From Bradyrhizobium sp. CCBAU 51627 (lineage in GTDB: Bacteria > Pseudomonadota > Alphaproteobacteria > Rhizobiales > Xanthobacteraceae), in the NCBI RefSeq assembly GCF_028128765.1, contig NZ_LBJG01000004.1, positions 1 through 64,000 on the forward strand: a stretch of 64,000 bases of DNA, written 5' to 3'. The position numbers and the translations under genes are program-made. This document shows positions 48,197-57,510 of this stretch, piece after piece (position 1 is the first letter of the stretch; each line of letters opens with the position of its first letter). The notes beneath the pieces are model-generated. The model saw only the letters and a program-made list of their open reading frames with translations. It ran no database searches and was not told where the DNA came from.

Positions 48197-49270
48197 TCAG
48201 TGCGAGAACGGGTAGAGTTTCCAGTATGCCTTGATCTGCCGCCACCGGTGCGCGAGCCCGTCGGGCTCGAACATCAAGAATACGATGATGATCACCCCGA
48301 TCGCGATCTCGCGCAGAAAGGTGATGTTGTTGTTGAGCGACAGCGCCCTGTCGATTGCACCGCCCTTCAGGTACAGGCTGAGCAGTTCCATCGACTCCGG
48401 CAACAGCACGACGAAGGCCGTGCCCATCAGTGTGCCCATGATCGAGCCGGTGCCGCCGATGATGATCATGGCGAGAAACAGGATCGAGCGTTCGATGCCG
48501 AAGCCTTCCTGCGAGACCACGAGCTGGTAATGCGCATAGAGCGCGCCGGCGATGCCGGCGAAGAAGGCAGCGAGCCCGAACGACAGCGTTCGGTATTTGG
48601 TGAGATTGATGCCCATGATCTCGGCGGAGAGATAATGGTCGCGGATCGCCACCAGCGCGCGGCCGTCGCGCGTGCGCATCAGGTTGGTCACAAGGATGTA
48701 GCTCGCCAGCACATAGGCCAGCACGACATAGAAATATTGCCGGTCGCCGAGCAGCGCATAGCCGAAGATCGAGAATGGCTCGGCGCTCGCCGGCACGGAG
48801 CCGCCTGAGAACCATTCGGCGCGGGAGAAGAAGTCGAGCAGGATATATTGGGCGGCCAGCGTCGCGATGACGAGATAGAGTCCCTTCAACCGCGCCGCCG
48901 GAATGCCAAATATCAGTCCGACCAGTGCGGTGACGATTCCTGCGAGCGGAATCGCGAAGAACACCGGGACCGGCGCGTTGTTGGAGATGTAGGCCGAGGA
49001 GAAGGCACCGAGCAGGAAGAAGGCGGCGTGCCCGATCGATATCTGGCCGGTGAAGCCGACCAGGATGTTGAGCCCCAACGCCGCGATCGAGAAGATGCCG
49101 ATCTGGATCAGGATGCTGAGCCAGTAGCCGCTGAAGACCTGCGGTGCCAGGCACAGCAGCGCAACGCCCGCAATCGCAAAGTTGCGGCTGGTGGTGGTCG
49201 GGAAGATCGTGGTGTCCGCGGCGTAAGAGGTGCGGAAATCACCAGCGGGGATGAGGGCAGGGCCGGCCAT
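48197..49270 (-). CDS. livM: Branched-chain amino acid-type ABC permease (LivM)
   Basis: The 357-residue membrane protein has about nine to ten hydrophobic spans. LivM landmarks are IAALGLNILVGFTGQISIGHAAFFLLGAF, GLYLVIATLAAQYILLDF, VAIRDHYLSAEIMGINLTKYR (the EAA-like loop that contacts the ATPases) and FLAMIIIGGTGSIMGTLMG. It pairs with LivH, whose stop is three bases upstream of its ATG. Confidence 0.92.
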   Translation of the reverse strand: MAGPALIPAGDFRTSYAADTTIFPTTTSRNFAIAGVALLCLAPQVFSGYWLSILIQIGIFSIAALGLNILVGFTGQISIGHAAFFLLGAFSSAYISNNAPVPVFFAIPLAGIVTALVGLIFGIPAARLKGLYLVIATLAAQYILLDFFSRAEWFSGGSVPASAEPFSIFGYALLGDRQYFYVVLAYVLASYILVTNLMRTRDGRALVAIRDHYLSAEIMGINLTKYRTLSFGLAAFFAGIAGALYAHYQLVVSQEGFGIERSILFLAMIIIGGTGSIMGTLMGTAFVVLLPESMELLSLYLKGGAIDRALSLNNNITFLREIAIGVIIIVFLMFEPDGLAHRWRQIKAYWKLYPFSH

Positions 49271-49273
49271 GGT

Positions 49274-50167
49274 TCAGATCCGCTCGATGTCATGGGTGCC
49301 GAACAGGCCGTAGGGCTTGATCATCAGCACGATGATGAGGACGTAGAACGGCGCGATCTCGTAGAGATTGCCCCAATGCAAGTATTCGCTGTCGACGTAC
49401 TGCGCGATGTTCTCGAGCAGGCCGATGATGATGCCGCCGAGCACGGCGCCGCCTACGGAGTCGAGCCCGCCGAGGATCGCCGCCGGAAACACTTTTATGC
49501 CGTAGGCTGCGAGTCCTGATGACACGCCGTTCACCACGGCGACAACGACGCCTGCAACCGCCGAAACCGTCGCCGAGATTGCCCAGGCCATTGCAAAGAC
49601 GCTCTTCACGGAAATGCCGAGCGACTGCGCGACCTGCTGGTTGAAGGCGGTGGCGCGCATCGCAAGGCCGTACTTCGAAGCGCGGAAGAACCAGGCCATG
49701 CCGATCATCATCGCGACCGAGACCACGAGGCTCATGACATAGACGGTCTGGATCTGCAGGCCGAGCAGGTTGATCGACTGGCTCTCGAACACGCGCGGGA
49801 ACGGCTGCGGGTTGACGCCGAACATCCATTTCAGCGTTGCCTGCAATACGGTGGAGAGGCCGATGGTCACCATGATCACGGAGATGATGGGCTCGCCGAT
49901 CATCGGCCGCAGGATCAGGACCTGGACCGCGATGCCGAATACGAACATGAACACCAGCGTCAACGGCATGCCGATCCAGAACGGCACCTGATATTTCGCG
50001 AGCAGGGCCCAGCACACCCAGGCGCCGACCAGCAGCAGTTCACCTTGCGCGAAATTGACGACCTGGGTGGCCTTGTAGATCAGCACGAACGACATCGCGA
50101 CCACGCCATAGAGCGTGCCGACCACGAGACCGTTGACCAGGAGCTGGATGAGGAAGGCGGTGTTCAT
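49274..50167 (-). CDS. livH: Branched-chain amino acid-type ABC permease (LivH)
   Basis: The 297-residue membrane protein shows LivH signatures: LVNGLVVGTLYGVVAMSFVLIYKATQVVNFAQGELLLVGAW, the cytoplasmic loop MRATAFNQQVAQSLGISVKSVFAMAW, and FPAAILGGLDSVGGAVLGGIIIGLLENIAQ. It forms the channel heterodimer with LivM. The gene follows the acyl-CoA ligase gene after a dispersed repeat. Confidence 0.92.
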   Translation of the reverse strand: MNTAFLIQLLVNGLVVGTLYGVVAMSFVLIYKATQVVNFAQGELLLVGAWVCWALLAKYQVPFWIGMPLTLVFMFVFGIAVQVLILRPMIGEPIISVIMVTIGLSTVLQATLKWMFGVNPQPFPRVFESQSINLLGLQIQTVYVMSLVVSVAMMIGMAWFFRASKYGLAMRATAFNQQVAQSLGISVKSVFAMAWAISATVSAVAGVVVAVVNGVSSGLAAYGIKVFPAAILGGLDSVGGAVLGGIIIGLLENIAQYVDSEYLHWGNLYEIAPFYVLIIVLMIKPYGLFGTHDIERI

Positions 50168-50183
50168 GGGTGTTGATCCGGCT

Positions 50184-50274
50184 CGTCATTGCCGGGCTTG
50201 ACCCGGCAATCCATCGATGTGGGAAGTCGCCTGTTCGGAAGAAGATGGATGCGCGGGTCAAGTCCGCGCATGAC
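50184..50274. repeat. Dispersed palindromic intergenic repeat
   Basis: The element lies between the ligase gene and livH. It has CGTCATTGCCGGG...CCCGGCAAT at the left and ATGCGCGGG...CCGCGCATGACG at the right, each a GC-rich hairpin, with an inverted CATCGATG-like centre. It belongs to the same class as the elements near 46749, 57405 and 59514. Confidence 0.65.
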
Positions 50275-50285
50275 GATCACCTGTG

Positions 50286-52217
50286 TCACTCCGCGGCCTC
50301 CGCCATATGCCCGTGTCCGCCGAGGTCCACCACGCGCAGCGTCGTGCGCACGCGCTGCGTGGTGCCGTCCTGGAAGCGGATCACGGTGTCGACCGGGATG
50401 TCGGTATCGCCGCGATAGATGGCGTTGATGATGCCTTCGTATTTTTCGTTGATGACGCCGCGGCGCACTTTCCTTGTGCGGGTGAGCTCGCCGTCGTCGG
50501 CATCGAGCTCCTTGTAGAGCAGGAGGAAGCGCAAGATGCGCTGGGCTGGCGGCAGCGTGGCGTTGACGGTCTCGACCTCCTTCTGAAGCAGCGCATAGAC
50601 CTCGGGCCGCGAGGACAGATCGCTGTAAGTCGTGAAGGAGAGGCGGTTCTTCTCGGCCCATTTCGAAATGATGGAGTAGCGAATGCAGATCATCGCCGCG
50701 AGCGCCTCGCGGCCGGCGCCAAGCACCACGGCCTCCGCGATATAGGGCGAGAATTTAAGCTTGTTCTCGATGAATTGCGGCGAGAAGCGCTCGCCGCGCG
50801 AGGTCTCGGCGAGATCCTTGATGCGGTCGATGACAACGAGCTGCCGGTTGGCGTTGAAATAGCCGGCATCGCCCGACAGCATCCAACCGTCCTTGATGTC
50901 GGCGACGCTCGCCTCGGGGTTCTTGTAATAGCCGAGGAACATATTGGGGTGCCGCACCACGATCTCGCCGACGCCGTGGACGTCAGGGGTGTCGATGCGG
51001 ATCTCGATGTTGGCGGCCATCGGCACGCCTGTTGTGTCAGGATCGACCTTGCCCTCCGGATGTAGCGTATAGGCGCCCAGCAATTCGGTCTGGCCGTAGA
51101 GCGTGCGCAGCGGCACGCCCATGGCCTGGAAGAACTTGAAGGTGTCGGGCCCGAGTGCCGCGCCGCCGGTGGCCGCCGAGCGCAGCCGGGTGAAGCCGAG
51201 GCGGTCGCGCAGCGCGCGGAACAGTATCGCATCGGCAAAGCCCGAGCGCTTGCCCTGTTCCAGCGCAGCGAGCCCCGACTTCATGCCGATGTCGAACAGA
51301 CGCTGCTTGAAGGGCGTTGCATCCATCACCTTGGCGCGAACGTCGGCGGCGATCGATTCCCAGACCCGTGGGGCAAAGAGCACGAATGTCGGCGCGATCT
51401 CGCGCAGATCGTTCATCATCGTATCCGGCTCTTCGACGAAGTTGATCTTCATCCGGCAGAGCAGGCCTTTGCCGAGCACATAGACCTGTTCCATGATCCA
51501 CGGCAGCGGCAGCACCGAGACGTATTCGTCGTCCGGCCCTTTCGGATCGAACGCGAGATAGGTCGCGCAATGACCGAGCACGCGGCCGGCCGCGAGCATC
51601 GCGAGCTTCGGATGCGAGGTCGTGCCTGATGTGGTGCAGAGGATCGCGACGTCCTCCCCCTTGGTCGCATCGACCAGCTTGTCATAGAGCTCCGGCTCGC
51701 GGACGGCGCGGGCACGGCCGAGCTCGGCGAACTTCTCGGCCGAGATCAGGCGTGGATCGTCATATTTCCGCATGCCGCGCGGATCGGAATAGATGATGTG
51801 CTTCAGCTTCGGCACGCGCCCGGCAAGGGTGAGCAGCTTGTCGACCTGCTCCTCGTCCTCGGCGAAGACGAGCTGGGCCTCGCCGTAGTTGAGGAGATAG
51901 GAAGCCTCTTCGTCCAGCACGTCGCGATAGAGCCCCAGACTTAATCCGCCGATCGCATGGGTCGCGACTTCCGCCGCAACCCAGTCCGGCCGGTTGTCGC
52001 CGATGATGCCGATGACATCGCCGCGGCCAAGGCCGAGCTCGATCAGGCCGAGCGCGAAGTCGCGCACCCGGGTCTGGTAGTCGCTCCAGGTGAACGGGCG
52101 CCAGAGGCCAAGATCCTTTTCGCGCAGCGCGATCTCGTTGCCGTGCTCCCTGGCGTTGAGCCGGAGCATCTTCGGATAGGTGTCGGCCTGCGCGACGCGC
52201 CCCGCGTAATCCATCAT
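50286..52217 (-). CDS. Long-chain-type acyl-CoA ligase (AMP-binding) within the liv operon
   Basis: The 643-residue adenylating enzyme has the P-loop ILCTTSGTTSHPKLAML, the gate YVSVLPLPWIMEQ, LYGQTELLGAYT, MLSGDAGYFNANRQLVVIDRIKD (hinge) and GERFSPQFIENKLKFSPYI. It resembles bacterial FadD15-like ligases of Liv-linked operons. It would trap the imported acid as a CoA ester. It overlaps livG by four bases (ATGA) and precedes livH, so uptake and activation are co-expressed. Confidence 0.86.
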   Translation of the reverse strand: MMDYAGRVAQADTYPKMLRLNAREHGNEIALREKDLGLWRPFTWSDYQTRVRDFALGLIELGLGRGDVIGIIGDNRPDWVAAEVATHAIGGLSLGLYRDVLDEEASYLLNYGEAQLVFAEDEEQVDKLLTLAGRVPKLKHIIYSDPRGMRKYDDPRLISAEKFAELGRARAVREPELYDKLVDATKGEDVAILCTTSGTTSHPKLAMLAAGRVLGHCATYLAFDPKGPDDEYVSVLPLPWIMEQVYVLGKGLLCRMKINFVEEPDTMMNDLREIAPTFVLFAPRVWESIAADVRAKVMDATPFKQRLFDIGMKSGLAALEQGKRSGFADAILFRALRDRLGFTRLRSAATGGAALGPDTFKFFQAMGVPLRTLYGQTELLGAYTLHPEGKVDPDTTGVPMAANIEIRIDTPDVHGVGEIVVRHPNMFLGYYKNPEASVADIKDGWMLSGDAGYFNANRQLVVIDRIKDLAETSRGERFSPQFIENKLKFSPYIAEAVVLGAGREALAAMICIRYSIISKWAEKNRLSFTTYSDLSSRPEVYALLQKEVETVNATLPPAQRILRFLLLYKELDADDGELTRTRKVRRGVINEKYEGIINAIYRGDTDIPVDTVIRFQDGTTQRVRTTLRVVDLGGHGHMAEAAE

Positions 52218-53035
52218 GCCGCGCTCTCCTGAGCCGGCGGCGCATCATCGGGATCGACCAGGACCTCGTCCTCCTCGCCGAGATAGGCGCGTTTGACGTG
52301 GGGATCGGCGAGCACGGCGGCAGGATCGCCCTCGGCGATCTTGCGGCCGAAATCCAGCACCATGACGCGGTGGGAGATGTCCATCACCACGCCCATGTCG
52401 TGCTCGATCATCACCACCGTCATGCCGAACTCCTCGTTGAGGTCGACGATGTAACGGGCCATGTCCTCCTTCTCCTCGAAGTTCATGCCGGCCATCGGTT
52501 CGTCGAGGAGGATGAGACGCGGCTCCAGCGCCATGGCGCGGGCGAGCTCGACGCGTTTGCGCAGGCCGTAGGAGAGGGTGCCGGCTTGCGCTTTCCGCAC
52601 CGATTGGAGGTCGAGGAAATCGATGATCTCTTCCACCTTGCGGCGGTGATCGAGTTCCTCCTTGCGCGCGCCGGTGAGCCAGTACAGCGAGCCCGTGAGG
52701 AAATTGTTTTTCAGCAGGTGATGACGGCCGACCATGATATTGTCGAGCACGCTCATATGGTGAAACAGGGCGAGGTTCTGGAAGGTGCGGCCGATGCCGA
52801 GCGAGGCCCGTGCATTCGGCGTCAGCCCCGTGATGTCGCGGCCCTGGTAGAACAGCTGGCCTTCGGTCGGCTTATAGCGGCCGGAAATACAGTTCACGAT
52901 CGAGGTCTTGCCGGCGCCGTTGGGGCCGATGATCGAGAACAGCTCGCCTTCCCTGATGGCGAAGCCGACATCGGTCAGCGCGCGAACGCCGCCGAATCGC
53001 AAGGACACGCCGCGCACTTCGAGACTGGTAGCCAC
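52214..53035 (-). CDS. livG: Branched-chain amino acid-type ABC transporter ATPase (LivG)
   Basis: GTG 53035 (273 residues; TTG 53038 also possible) follows a GGAGGG site nine bases upstream. The frame extending to 53209 lacks LivG character. It has LEVRGVSLRFGGVRALTDVGF, Walker A IGPNGAGKTS, the LivG-specific LTPNARASLGIGRTFQNLALF, the signature LSYGLRKRVELARAM, Walker B LILLDEPMAGM and the H-loop VVMIEHDMGVVMDIS. It is the first gene of the minus-strand liv operon. Confidence 0.9.
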   Translation of the reverse strand: MATSLEVRGVSLRFGGVRALTDVGFAIREGELFSIIGPNGAGKTSIVNCISGRYKPTEGQLFYQGRDITGLTPNARASLGIGRTFQNLALFHHMSVLDNIMVGRHHLLKNNFLTGSLYWLTGARKEELDHRRKVEEIIDFLDLQSVRKAQAGTLSYGLRKRVELARAMALEPRLILLDEPMAGMNFEEKEDMARYIVDLNEEFGMTVVMIEHDMGVVMDISHRVMVLDFGRKIAEGDPAAVLADPHVKRAYLGEEDEVLVDPDDAPPAQESAA

Positions 53036-53371
53036 CAAACAAATCCCTCCCGGTGATGGCGCATTCAGTGGCGCTCTTCGTCGGTTCCTCCCGGGTGATC
53101 CTAGTACGGTCGTGCCGGTGAGGCCATGCAGCACATGGTCCCGACCGGAGCCGCTCATCTTTCGTCCCTGCTGGGGATCAAAAGCCGCATCGCCCGAGGT
53201 GGTTCTCAATAGGGGAAAGCGCTATTTTAAAATGTCTCCCGCCCGACAATTCTGCGACAAAGTTTTTTCGGCGGCCGCGTCTCCTTCTTTCGTAGGATGG
53301 TGGCTGGAGCGATCATGTTGCAATGCAACAGAAAGATGGAGTGACGAAACGGTGCGACTGGCCTCTCGATC
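53036..53371. other. Divergent intergenic region between livG and the Crp/Fnr gene
   Basis: This 336-base stretch must hold the promoters of the liv operon (minus strand) and the Crp/Fnr gene (plus strand). Its most visible feature is the 15-bp palindrome at 53316-53330. A T-rich patch around 53262-53268 (AGTTTTTTCGG) could belong to a promoter or to an AT-rich upstream element. Confidence 0.45.
53316..53330. promoter_or_regulatory. Perfect palindrome upstream of the Crp/Fnr gene
   Basis: TGTTGCA-A-TGCAACA is a perfect dyad 41 bases before the ATG at 53372 and about 280 bases before livG. It differs from the FNR/FixK consensus (TTGAT-N4-ATCAA), but its size and symmetry suit a dimeric regulator. 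Autoregulation by the adjacent gene product is plausible. Confidence 0.45.
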
Positions 53372-54046
53372 ATGATTTCAGAGGATCAACTGAGGCGCGT
53401 CGCCGCCTGGTCGCGCGAGCTCACGCCAGCGGAGATCGAGGTCGCCCGCACGGGAATCACCGAGCGGTCCTACGGCACTGGCGAAACCGTGTTCATGCGC
53501 GGCGACAAATTCGACTATTGGGCGGGCATGGTGAGTGGCCTCGCCCGGATGGGCGGGGTCTCGCGCGACGGCAAGGAGACCAGCCTTGCCGGGCTCACCG
53601 CCGGCGCCTGGTTCGGAGAGGGCAGCGTCCTCAAGAACGAGTTGCGCCGCTACGATGTGGTCGCGCTGCGCGACAGCCGCGTCGCGTTGATGGAGCGCTC
53701 GGCCTTCATGTGGCTGTTCGAGAACAGCGTCGGCTTCAACCGCTTCCTGGTACGCCAGCTCAACGAGCGGCTCGGTCAGTTCATCGGCATGCTCGAGGTC
53801 AACCGTACGCTCGATGCAACCGCTCGCCTTGCCCGGAGCATTGCCTCGCTTTTCAACCCCATCCTTTATCCGGAATCGACCGCGCATCTGGAGATCACCC
53901 AGGAGGAGATCGGAGCGCTCTCCGGCATGTCGCGCCAGAACGCCAACCGCGCCTTGAACCGGCTGGAGAAGGAGGGGCTGCTGCGGCTGGAGTATGGCGG
54001 CGTCACCATCCTCGATGTCGAGCGGCTGCGCGGATACGGGGATTAG
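53372..54046 (+). CDS. Crp/Fnr-family transcriptional regulator
   Basis: The 224-residue protein has an N-terminal cyclic-nucleotide-binding-like beta barrel (ITERSYGTGETVFMRGD, YWAGMVSGLARM, GAWFGEGSVL). A long dimer helix follows (RFLVRQLNERLGQFIGMLEV), then a C-terminal helix-turn-helix LEITQEEIGALSGMSRQNANRAL with wing LRLEYGGVTILD. There is no FNR-like N-terminal cysteine cluster. It is divergent from the liv operon and may control it. It faces the MFS gene through a bidirectional terminator. Confidence 0.87.
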   Translation: MISEDQLRRVAAWSRELTPAEIEVARTGITERSYGTGETVFMRGDKFDYWAGMVSGLARMGGVSRDGKETSLAGLTAGAWFGEGSVLKNELRRYDVVALRDSRVALMERSAFMWLFENSVGFNRFLVRQLNERLGQFIGMLEVNRTLDATARLARSIASLFNPILYPESTAHLEITQEEIGALSGMSRQNANRALNRLEKEGLLRLEYGGVTILDVERLRGYGD

Positions 54047-54104
54047 AGCGTTTTCGAGCGAAGTGGATAGCTGTTCGCGAAGAAAACGCGTCTAAAACAA
54101 CAAT

Positions 54105-54150
54105 CTAGAGCTTTTCCCTTTCCGATTCATCGGAACGGGAAAGGCTCTAG
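54105..54150. terminator. Bidirectional terminator-like inverted repeat
   Basis: Near-perfect arms of about 20 bases (CTAGAGC...TTTCCGAT and ATCGGAA...GCTCTAG) meet at a TC loop between the convergent Crp/Fnr and MFS genes; the right arm covers the MFS stop codon. The stretch before it (54048-54104, GAGCGTTTTCGAGCGAAGTG...) is a widely dispersed rhizobial intergenic element. Confidence 0.6.
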
Positions 54151-55466
54151 TGCGCGTTGGCGGGCGCATGCACCGGCCAGAGGTCGGCGCGCCAGCGGAT
54201 GGCGATGGCCAGCATCGCGATGAAGCCCGCGGCGGCATAGAGCGACCCCGTTGCCGAATAGCCGATGATGTCGATCAGGCTGCCGGCCGCGAGCAATCCG
54301 ATCGGCAGGCCGTAGATCACCATCATGCGCACCCCCATGACGCGGCCGCGCAGGTGCGCGCTGGCGGTGCGCATCAGGATCACGGCGGCTGAGATCATCG
54401 ACATGCTCTGGGCGGTGCCGGCCAGCACAAGGCAGGCCATGGCCACCGGCATGGTCCTGATCTCGACGAACACCAGCAGCAGCGTGTACCAGGCCAATGT
54501 TGCGCCGATCAGGAGCCTGGCAATGCGCAGGCCGCTGACCAGGCTGAGCGTGACGGAGCCGATCAGCGAGCCCAGGGCGAAACTCGCCGAGAGGTAACCG
54601 AGGCCGGTCTGGTCGGTATGAAAGATGTCGCGCGCGATGTAGGGCAGCAATCCATTCGTCAGCGGAAACGCGGTGAGATTGGTCAGGAATGCGACGCAAA
54701 GCGCTGCCAGCATGGCCGGCCCGTTCCAGGAATACACGATGCCTTCCTTGAGATCGCGCAGCAGCCGCGAGCCCGAATGGCTCTCCACCGGGCGGTGCTC
54801 GGCGGACTTCGCCGGTCGGGTCAGGCTCAGCATGAGAATCGCGGCCACGACATAGAGGCAGGCAATCACCATATAGACCTTGCCGATGCCAAATATCGCA
54901 AACAGTCCGGCCCCCGTCAGCGCTCCGGCGATGCGCGCGCTGTCCTGGGTCGTGCGCGACAGGCTGATCGCTCCCACGAGCAGCTCGGCCGGCATGATGT
55001 CGGCGAGAAGCGCGCTGCGAAGGCCGAGATCCGAGGAGCGGATCAGGCCCATGATCGTCACGATGATCATCACCTTGAGCGGGGACAGATGGCCGGTCAG
55101 CGCCAGCACCATGATGGTCGAGGCGAGGACCGTGTAAGTGAGGCGCAGCATGACCAGGAGGTCGCGGTGACCGATGCGGTCGCCGACCATTCCGAGCACT
55201 GGAGCAATCAGCGTTCCCAGATATTGCAGCGACGCCAGAATGGTCAGCAGCAGCACCGAGCCGGTCTCGACCAGGATGTACCAGCCGAGCACCAGCGTCT
55301 CGATCTCGAACGCCCAGGAGGTGAGCAGGTCGGACGGCCACTGGAAACGATAGTTGCGGATGCGGAATGGTGCGAGCGCCGAACGCCGCGCGGTTGTGCT
55401 CACGACGCGATGACGCGTGTCACGGCGATTTCCTTGCCCTTGCTGTTTCTTCTTACCGTCAGGCAA
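54147..55466 (-). CDS. Major facilitator superfamily transporter
   Basis: The frame gives 439 residues from TTG 55466; GTG 55403 would give 418 and starts nearer the first conserved block (LAPFRIRNYRFQWPSDLLTS). Around 12 hydrophobic spans are visible, with the MFS loop GMVGDRIGHRDLLVMLRLTY between spans 2 and 3 and SLGLRSALLADIMPAELLVGA later. It resembles the MFS_3 (enterobactin-exporter-like) group. The substrate is unknown. The start codon is uncertain. Confidence 0.82.
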   Translation of the reverse strand: MPDGKKKQQGQGNRRDTRHRVVSTTARRSALAPFRIRNYRFQWPSDLLTSWAFEIETLVLGWYILVETGSVLLLTILASLQYLGTLIAPVLGMVGDRIGHRDLLVMLRLTYTVLASTIMVLALTGHLSPLKVMIIVTIMGLIRSSDLGLRSALLADIMPAELLVGAISLSRTTQDSARIAGALTGAGLFAIFGIGKVYMVIACLYVVAAILMLSLTRPAKSAEHRPVESHSGSRLLRDLKEGIVYSWNGPAMLAALCVAFLTNLTAFPLTNGLLPYIARDIFHTDQTGLGYLSASFALGSLIGSVTLSLVSGLRIARLLIGATLAWYTLLLVFVEIRTMPVAMACLVLAGTAQSMSMISAAVILMRTASAHLRGRVMGVRMMVIYGLPIGLLAAGSLIDIIGYSATGSLYAAAGFIAMLAIAIRWRADLWPVHAPANAH

Positions 55467-55527
55467 CGTAGCTCTGACGATCCGCGTGTCAATCGCAGCA
55501 GTTGCGGGCCGCCCCTGCGCTCCGCTC

Positions 55528-56370
55528 CTATCTCACCGCCGCTCCGCGTTTCCGTTCCGCGAGCGTCGCGGCCATGGCCGAGATCAGCGGGCGCATGAAA
55601 TAGGCCCCATCCGCAGGCGAGATGTCGGTACGCAAGCCATGCGCGGCGAGTTCGCCGGAAACGGCCGGCCCAACTGATGCGATCAGTGTCCGTTCGAATC
55701 CCGCGCGCAGCTTTGCCTCGCTGCCATGCGCCTTGGCTGCCTCGAACAGCCGGCGGACCTGGCCGAGATTGGTCAGCGCGATGGAATCGATTCTCCCTTC
55801 CGCCATGTCGTCGATGGCGGCAACGATGTTGGCATCCGCAGCCTTTGAGTCATAGGCATAAGGCAGCACCGAATCCACCTCGGCGCCTTGCGCGGTGAGC
55901 GCGCCAGTGAGCGCGCTGTGGTCCTTGTCCGGGTAAAGCTGGAGGCCGAGGCGGTGCCCCTTCAAATCGAGCTTGCCCAGCATCTCGATCACGCCCTCGG
56001 TGGTCGGCTTCTCCGTGGTCTGCTGCGCCTCCAGAGCGATCTCGCGCAGTGCCTTGCCGGGCTTCGGTCCGCGTGTGAATTTTCGCGATTTGGCCAGCGC
56101 AGTGACCAGGGCCTGGTCGAGCCCCCGAGCGCGCGCGAGTTTCATGATCCGCCGCAGACCTTCGCCGGTCATCAGCACGAGGTCATCGAACGGCTTGTCG
56201 ATGGCGCGGCGGATCCAGGCTTCGACCGGGGCGGGATCCGGCGCATCCTCGATGGTGAACATCGGGCATTGCACGACTTCGGCGCCTTGCTCGGCGAGGA
56301 GCTTTGAGAACTGCGCCTCCTCGCGGGTTTCCAGGATCAGGATGCGAGTGCCGTTCAGACGGTCGGCCAT
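55528..56370 (-). CDS. Uroporphyrinogen-III synthase (HemD)-domain protein
   Basis: ATG 56370 gives 280 residues; the frame upstream to 56526 reads as non-family sequence. The protein has GTRILILETREEAQFSKLLAEQGAEV, FDDLVLMTGEGLRRIM, GLQLYPDKDHSALTGALTAQGAEVDSVLPYAYDSKAAD, and IDSIALTNLGQVRRLFEAA, matching the two-lobed HemD fold. HemD cyclises hydroxymethylbilane in tetrapyrrole synthesis. It is not next to hemC here, and stand-alone HemD-domain proteins can have other roles, so the enzyme call is tentative. Confidence 0.72.
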   Translation of the reverse strand: MADRLNGTRILILETREEAQFSKLLAEQGAEVVQCPMFTIEDAPDPAPVEAWIRRAIDKPFDDLVLMTGEGLRRIMKLARARGLDQALVTALAKSRKFTRGPKPGKALREIALEAQQTTEKPTTEGVIEMLGKLDLKGHRLGLQLYPDKDHSALTGALTAQGAEVDSVLPYAYDSKAADANIVAAIDDMAEGRIDSIALTNLGQVRRLFEAAKAHGSEAKLRAGFERTLIASVGPAVSGELAAHGLRTDISPADGAYFMRPLISAMAATLAERKRGAAVR

Positions 56371-56531
56371 GGGCGTGCTCCGGTCAGTCAAGATCGCAAT
56401 GGTCCATTCATCCTGACTCCGTGGTCGGGATTGGCGCAAGGCTCGCGTCGGTGCTAGAGCAGGGCGCAAATCGCGGGTCGTTCCGCGCACCGCTGCACAA
56501 ACCTTGATCAAGAGCCATTTCCTCAACAGTC

Positions 56532-57395
56532 ATGCCCGATCATCAATATGTTCTGACCCTGTCCTGTCCTGATCGTCCCGGCATCGTTTCGGCGGTGTCG
56601 ACCTTCCTGGCGAACTCCGGACAGAACATTCTCGACGCCCAGCAGTTCGACGACGTCGAGACCGGGAAATTCTTCATGCGCGTGGTGTTCACCGCGGCCG
56701 ATCTCGCCGTGGAACTGTCTGCGCTCCAGACCAGCTTCGCCGCGATTGCGGAGCGCTTCGGCATGGAGTGGCAGATGCGCGACCGCGCCGCGCATCGCAA
56801 GGTGATGCTGCTGGTGTCGAAGTCCGATCACTGCCTGGTCGACATCCTCTATCGTTGGCGGACGGGCGAATTGCCGATGACCCTTGCCGCGATCGTTTCC
56901 AACCATCCGCGCGAGGTCTATGCCGGGCTCGATTTCGGCGGGATCCCGTTCCACTATCTGCCCGTCACCAAGGAAACCAAGAGCGAGCAGGAGGCGCAGA
57001 TCCTTGATCTCGTCGCCACGACCGGCACCGATCTCGTGGTGCTCGCCCGCTACATGCAGATCCTGTCGGACGATCTGTCGGCAAAGCTGTCGGGACGCTG
57101 CATCAACATCCATCACTCGTTCCTGCCGGGTTTCAAGGGCGCAAAGCCCTATCACCAGGCCCATGAGCGTGGCGTGAAGCTGATCGGCGCCACCGCCCAC
57201 TACGTCACGCGCGATCTCGACGAGGGGCCGATCATCGACCAGGACGTCGAGCGCATTAGCCATCGCGATACGCCGGAGGACCTCGTCCGCAAGGGTCGCG
57301 ATATCGAGCGACGCGTGCTTGCACGTGCGATCCGCTATCACCTCGACGACCGCGTCATCCTCAACGGACGCAAGACTGTGGTGTTCGTGGACTGA
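56532..57395 (+). CDS. purU: Formyltetrahydrofolate deformylase
   Basis: The 287-residue protein has an N-terminal ACT domain ([20 protein letters not shown] to about residue 85) and a C-terminal formyltransferase domain. The catalytic segment [20 protein letters not shown] is near residue 192, and [20 protein letters not shown] follows with the conserved Asp. PurU hydrolyses 10-formyl-THF to formate and THF, balancing one-carbon pools and feeding purine synthesis. The ACT domain binds methionine/glycine in E. coli. It is divergent from the HemD-domain gene. Confidence 0.93.
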   Translation: MPDHQYVLTLSCPDRPGIVSAVSTFLANSGQNILDAQQFDDVETGKFFMRVVFTAADLAVELSALQTSFAAIAERFGMEWQMRDRAAHRKVMLLVSKSDHCLVDILYRWRTGELPMTLAAIVSNHPREVYAGLDFGGIPFHYLPVTKETKSEQEAQILDLVATTGTDLVVLARYMQILSDDLSAKLSGRCINIHHSFLPGFKGAKPYHQAHERGVKLIGATAHYVTRDLDEGPIIDQDVERISHRDTPEDLVRKGRDIERRVLARAIRYHLDDRVILNGRKTVVFVD

Positions 57396-57404
57396 TGGCG
57401 TGTC

Positions 57405-57500
57405 GTTCCGGAGCGCGCGAAGCGCGAATCCGGAACCTCGAGATTCTCAGGTGCGCAATTGCGCACCATAGTTCGCCTCTGCGAGGCGCCCCGGAATGAG
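57405..57500. repeat. Dispersed palindromic intergenic repeat
   Basis: A compound element between purU and the lipoprotein gene: CATTCCGG-type ends (GTTCCGG at the left, CCGGAATGAG at the right) enclose GCGCGCGAAGCGCG, GGTGCGCAATTGCGCACC (perfect palindrome) and GCCTCTGCGAGGC hairpins. The organisation is like REP/BIME clusters and similar elements in Bradyrhizobium. Confidence 0.7.
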
Positions 57501-57510
57501 AGCCTGCGTT

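Noticed and set aside
46852..48234. Plus-strand open frame of 460 residues
   Set aside because: Antisense to the livK gene, which has a clear signal peptide and binding-protein fold.
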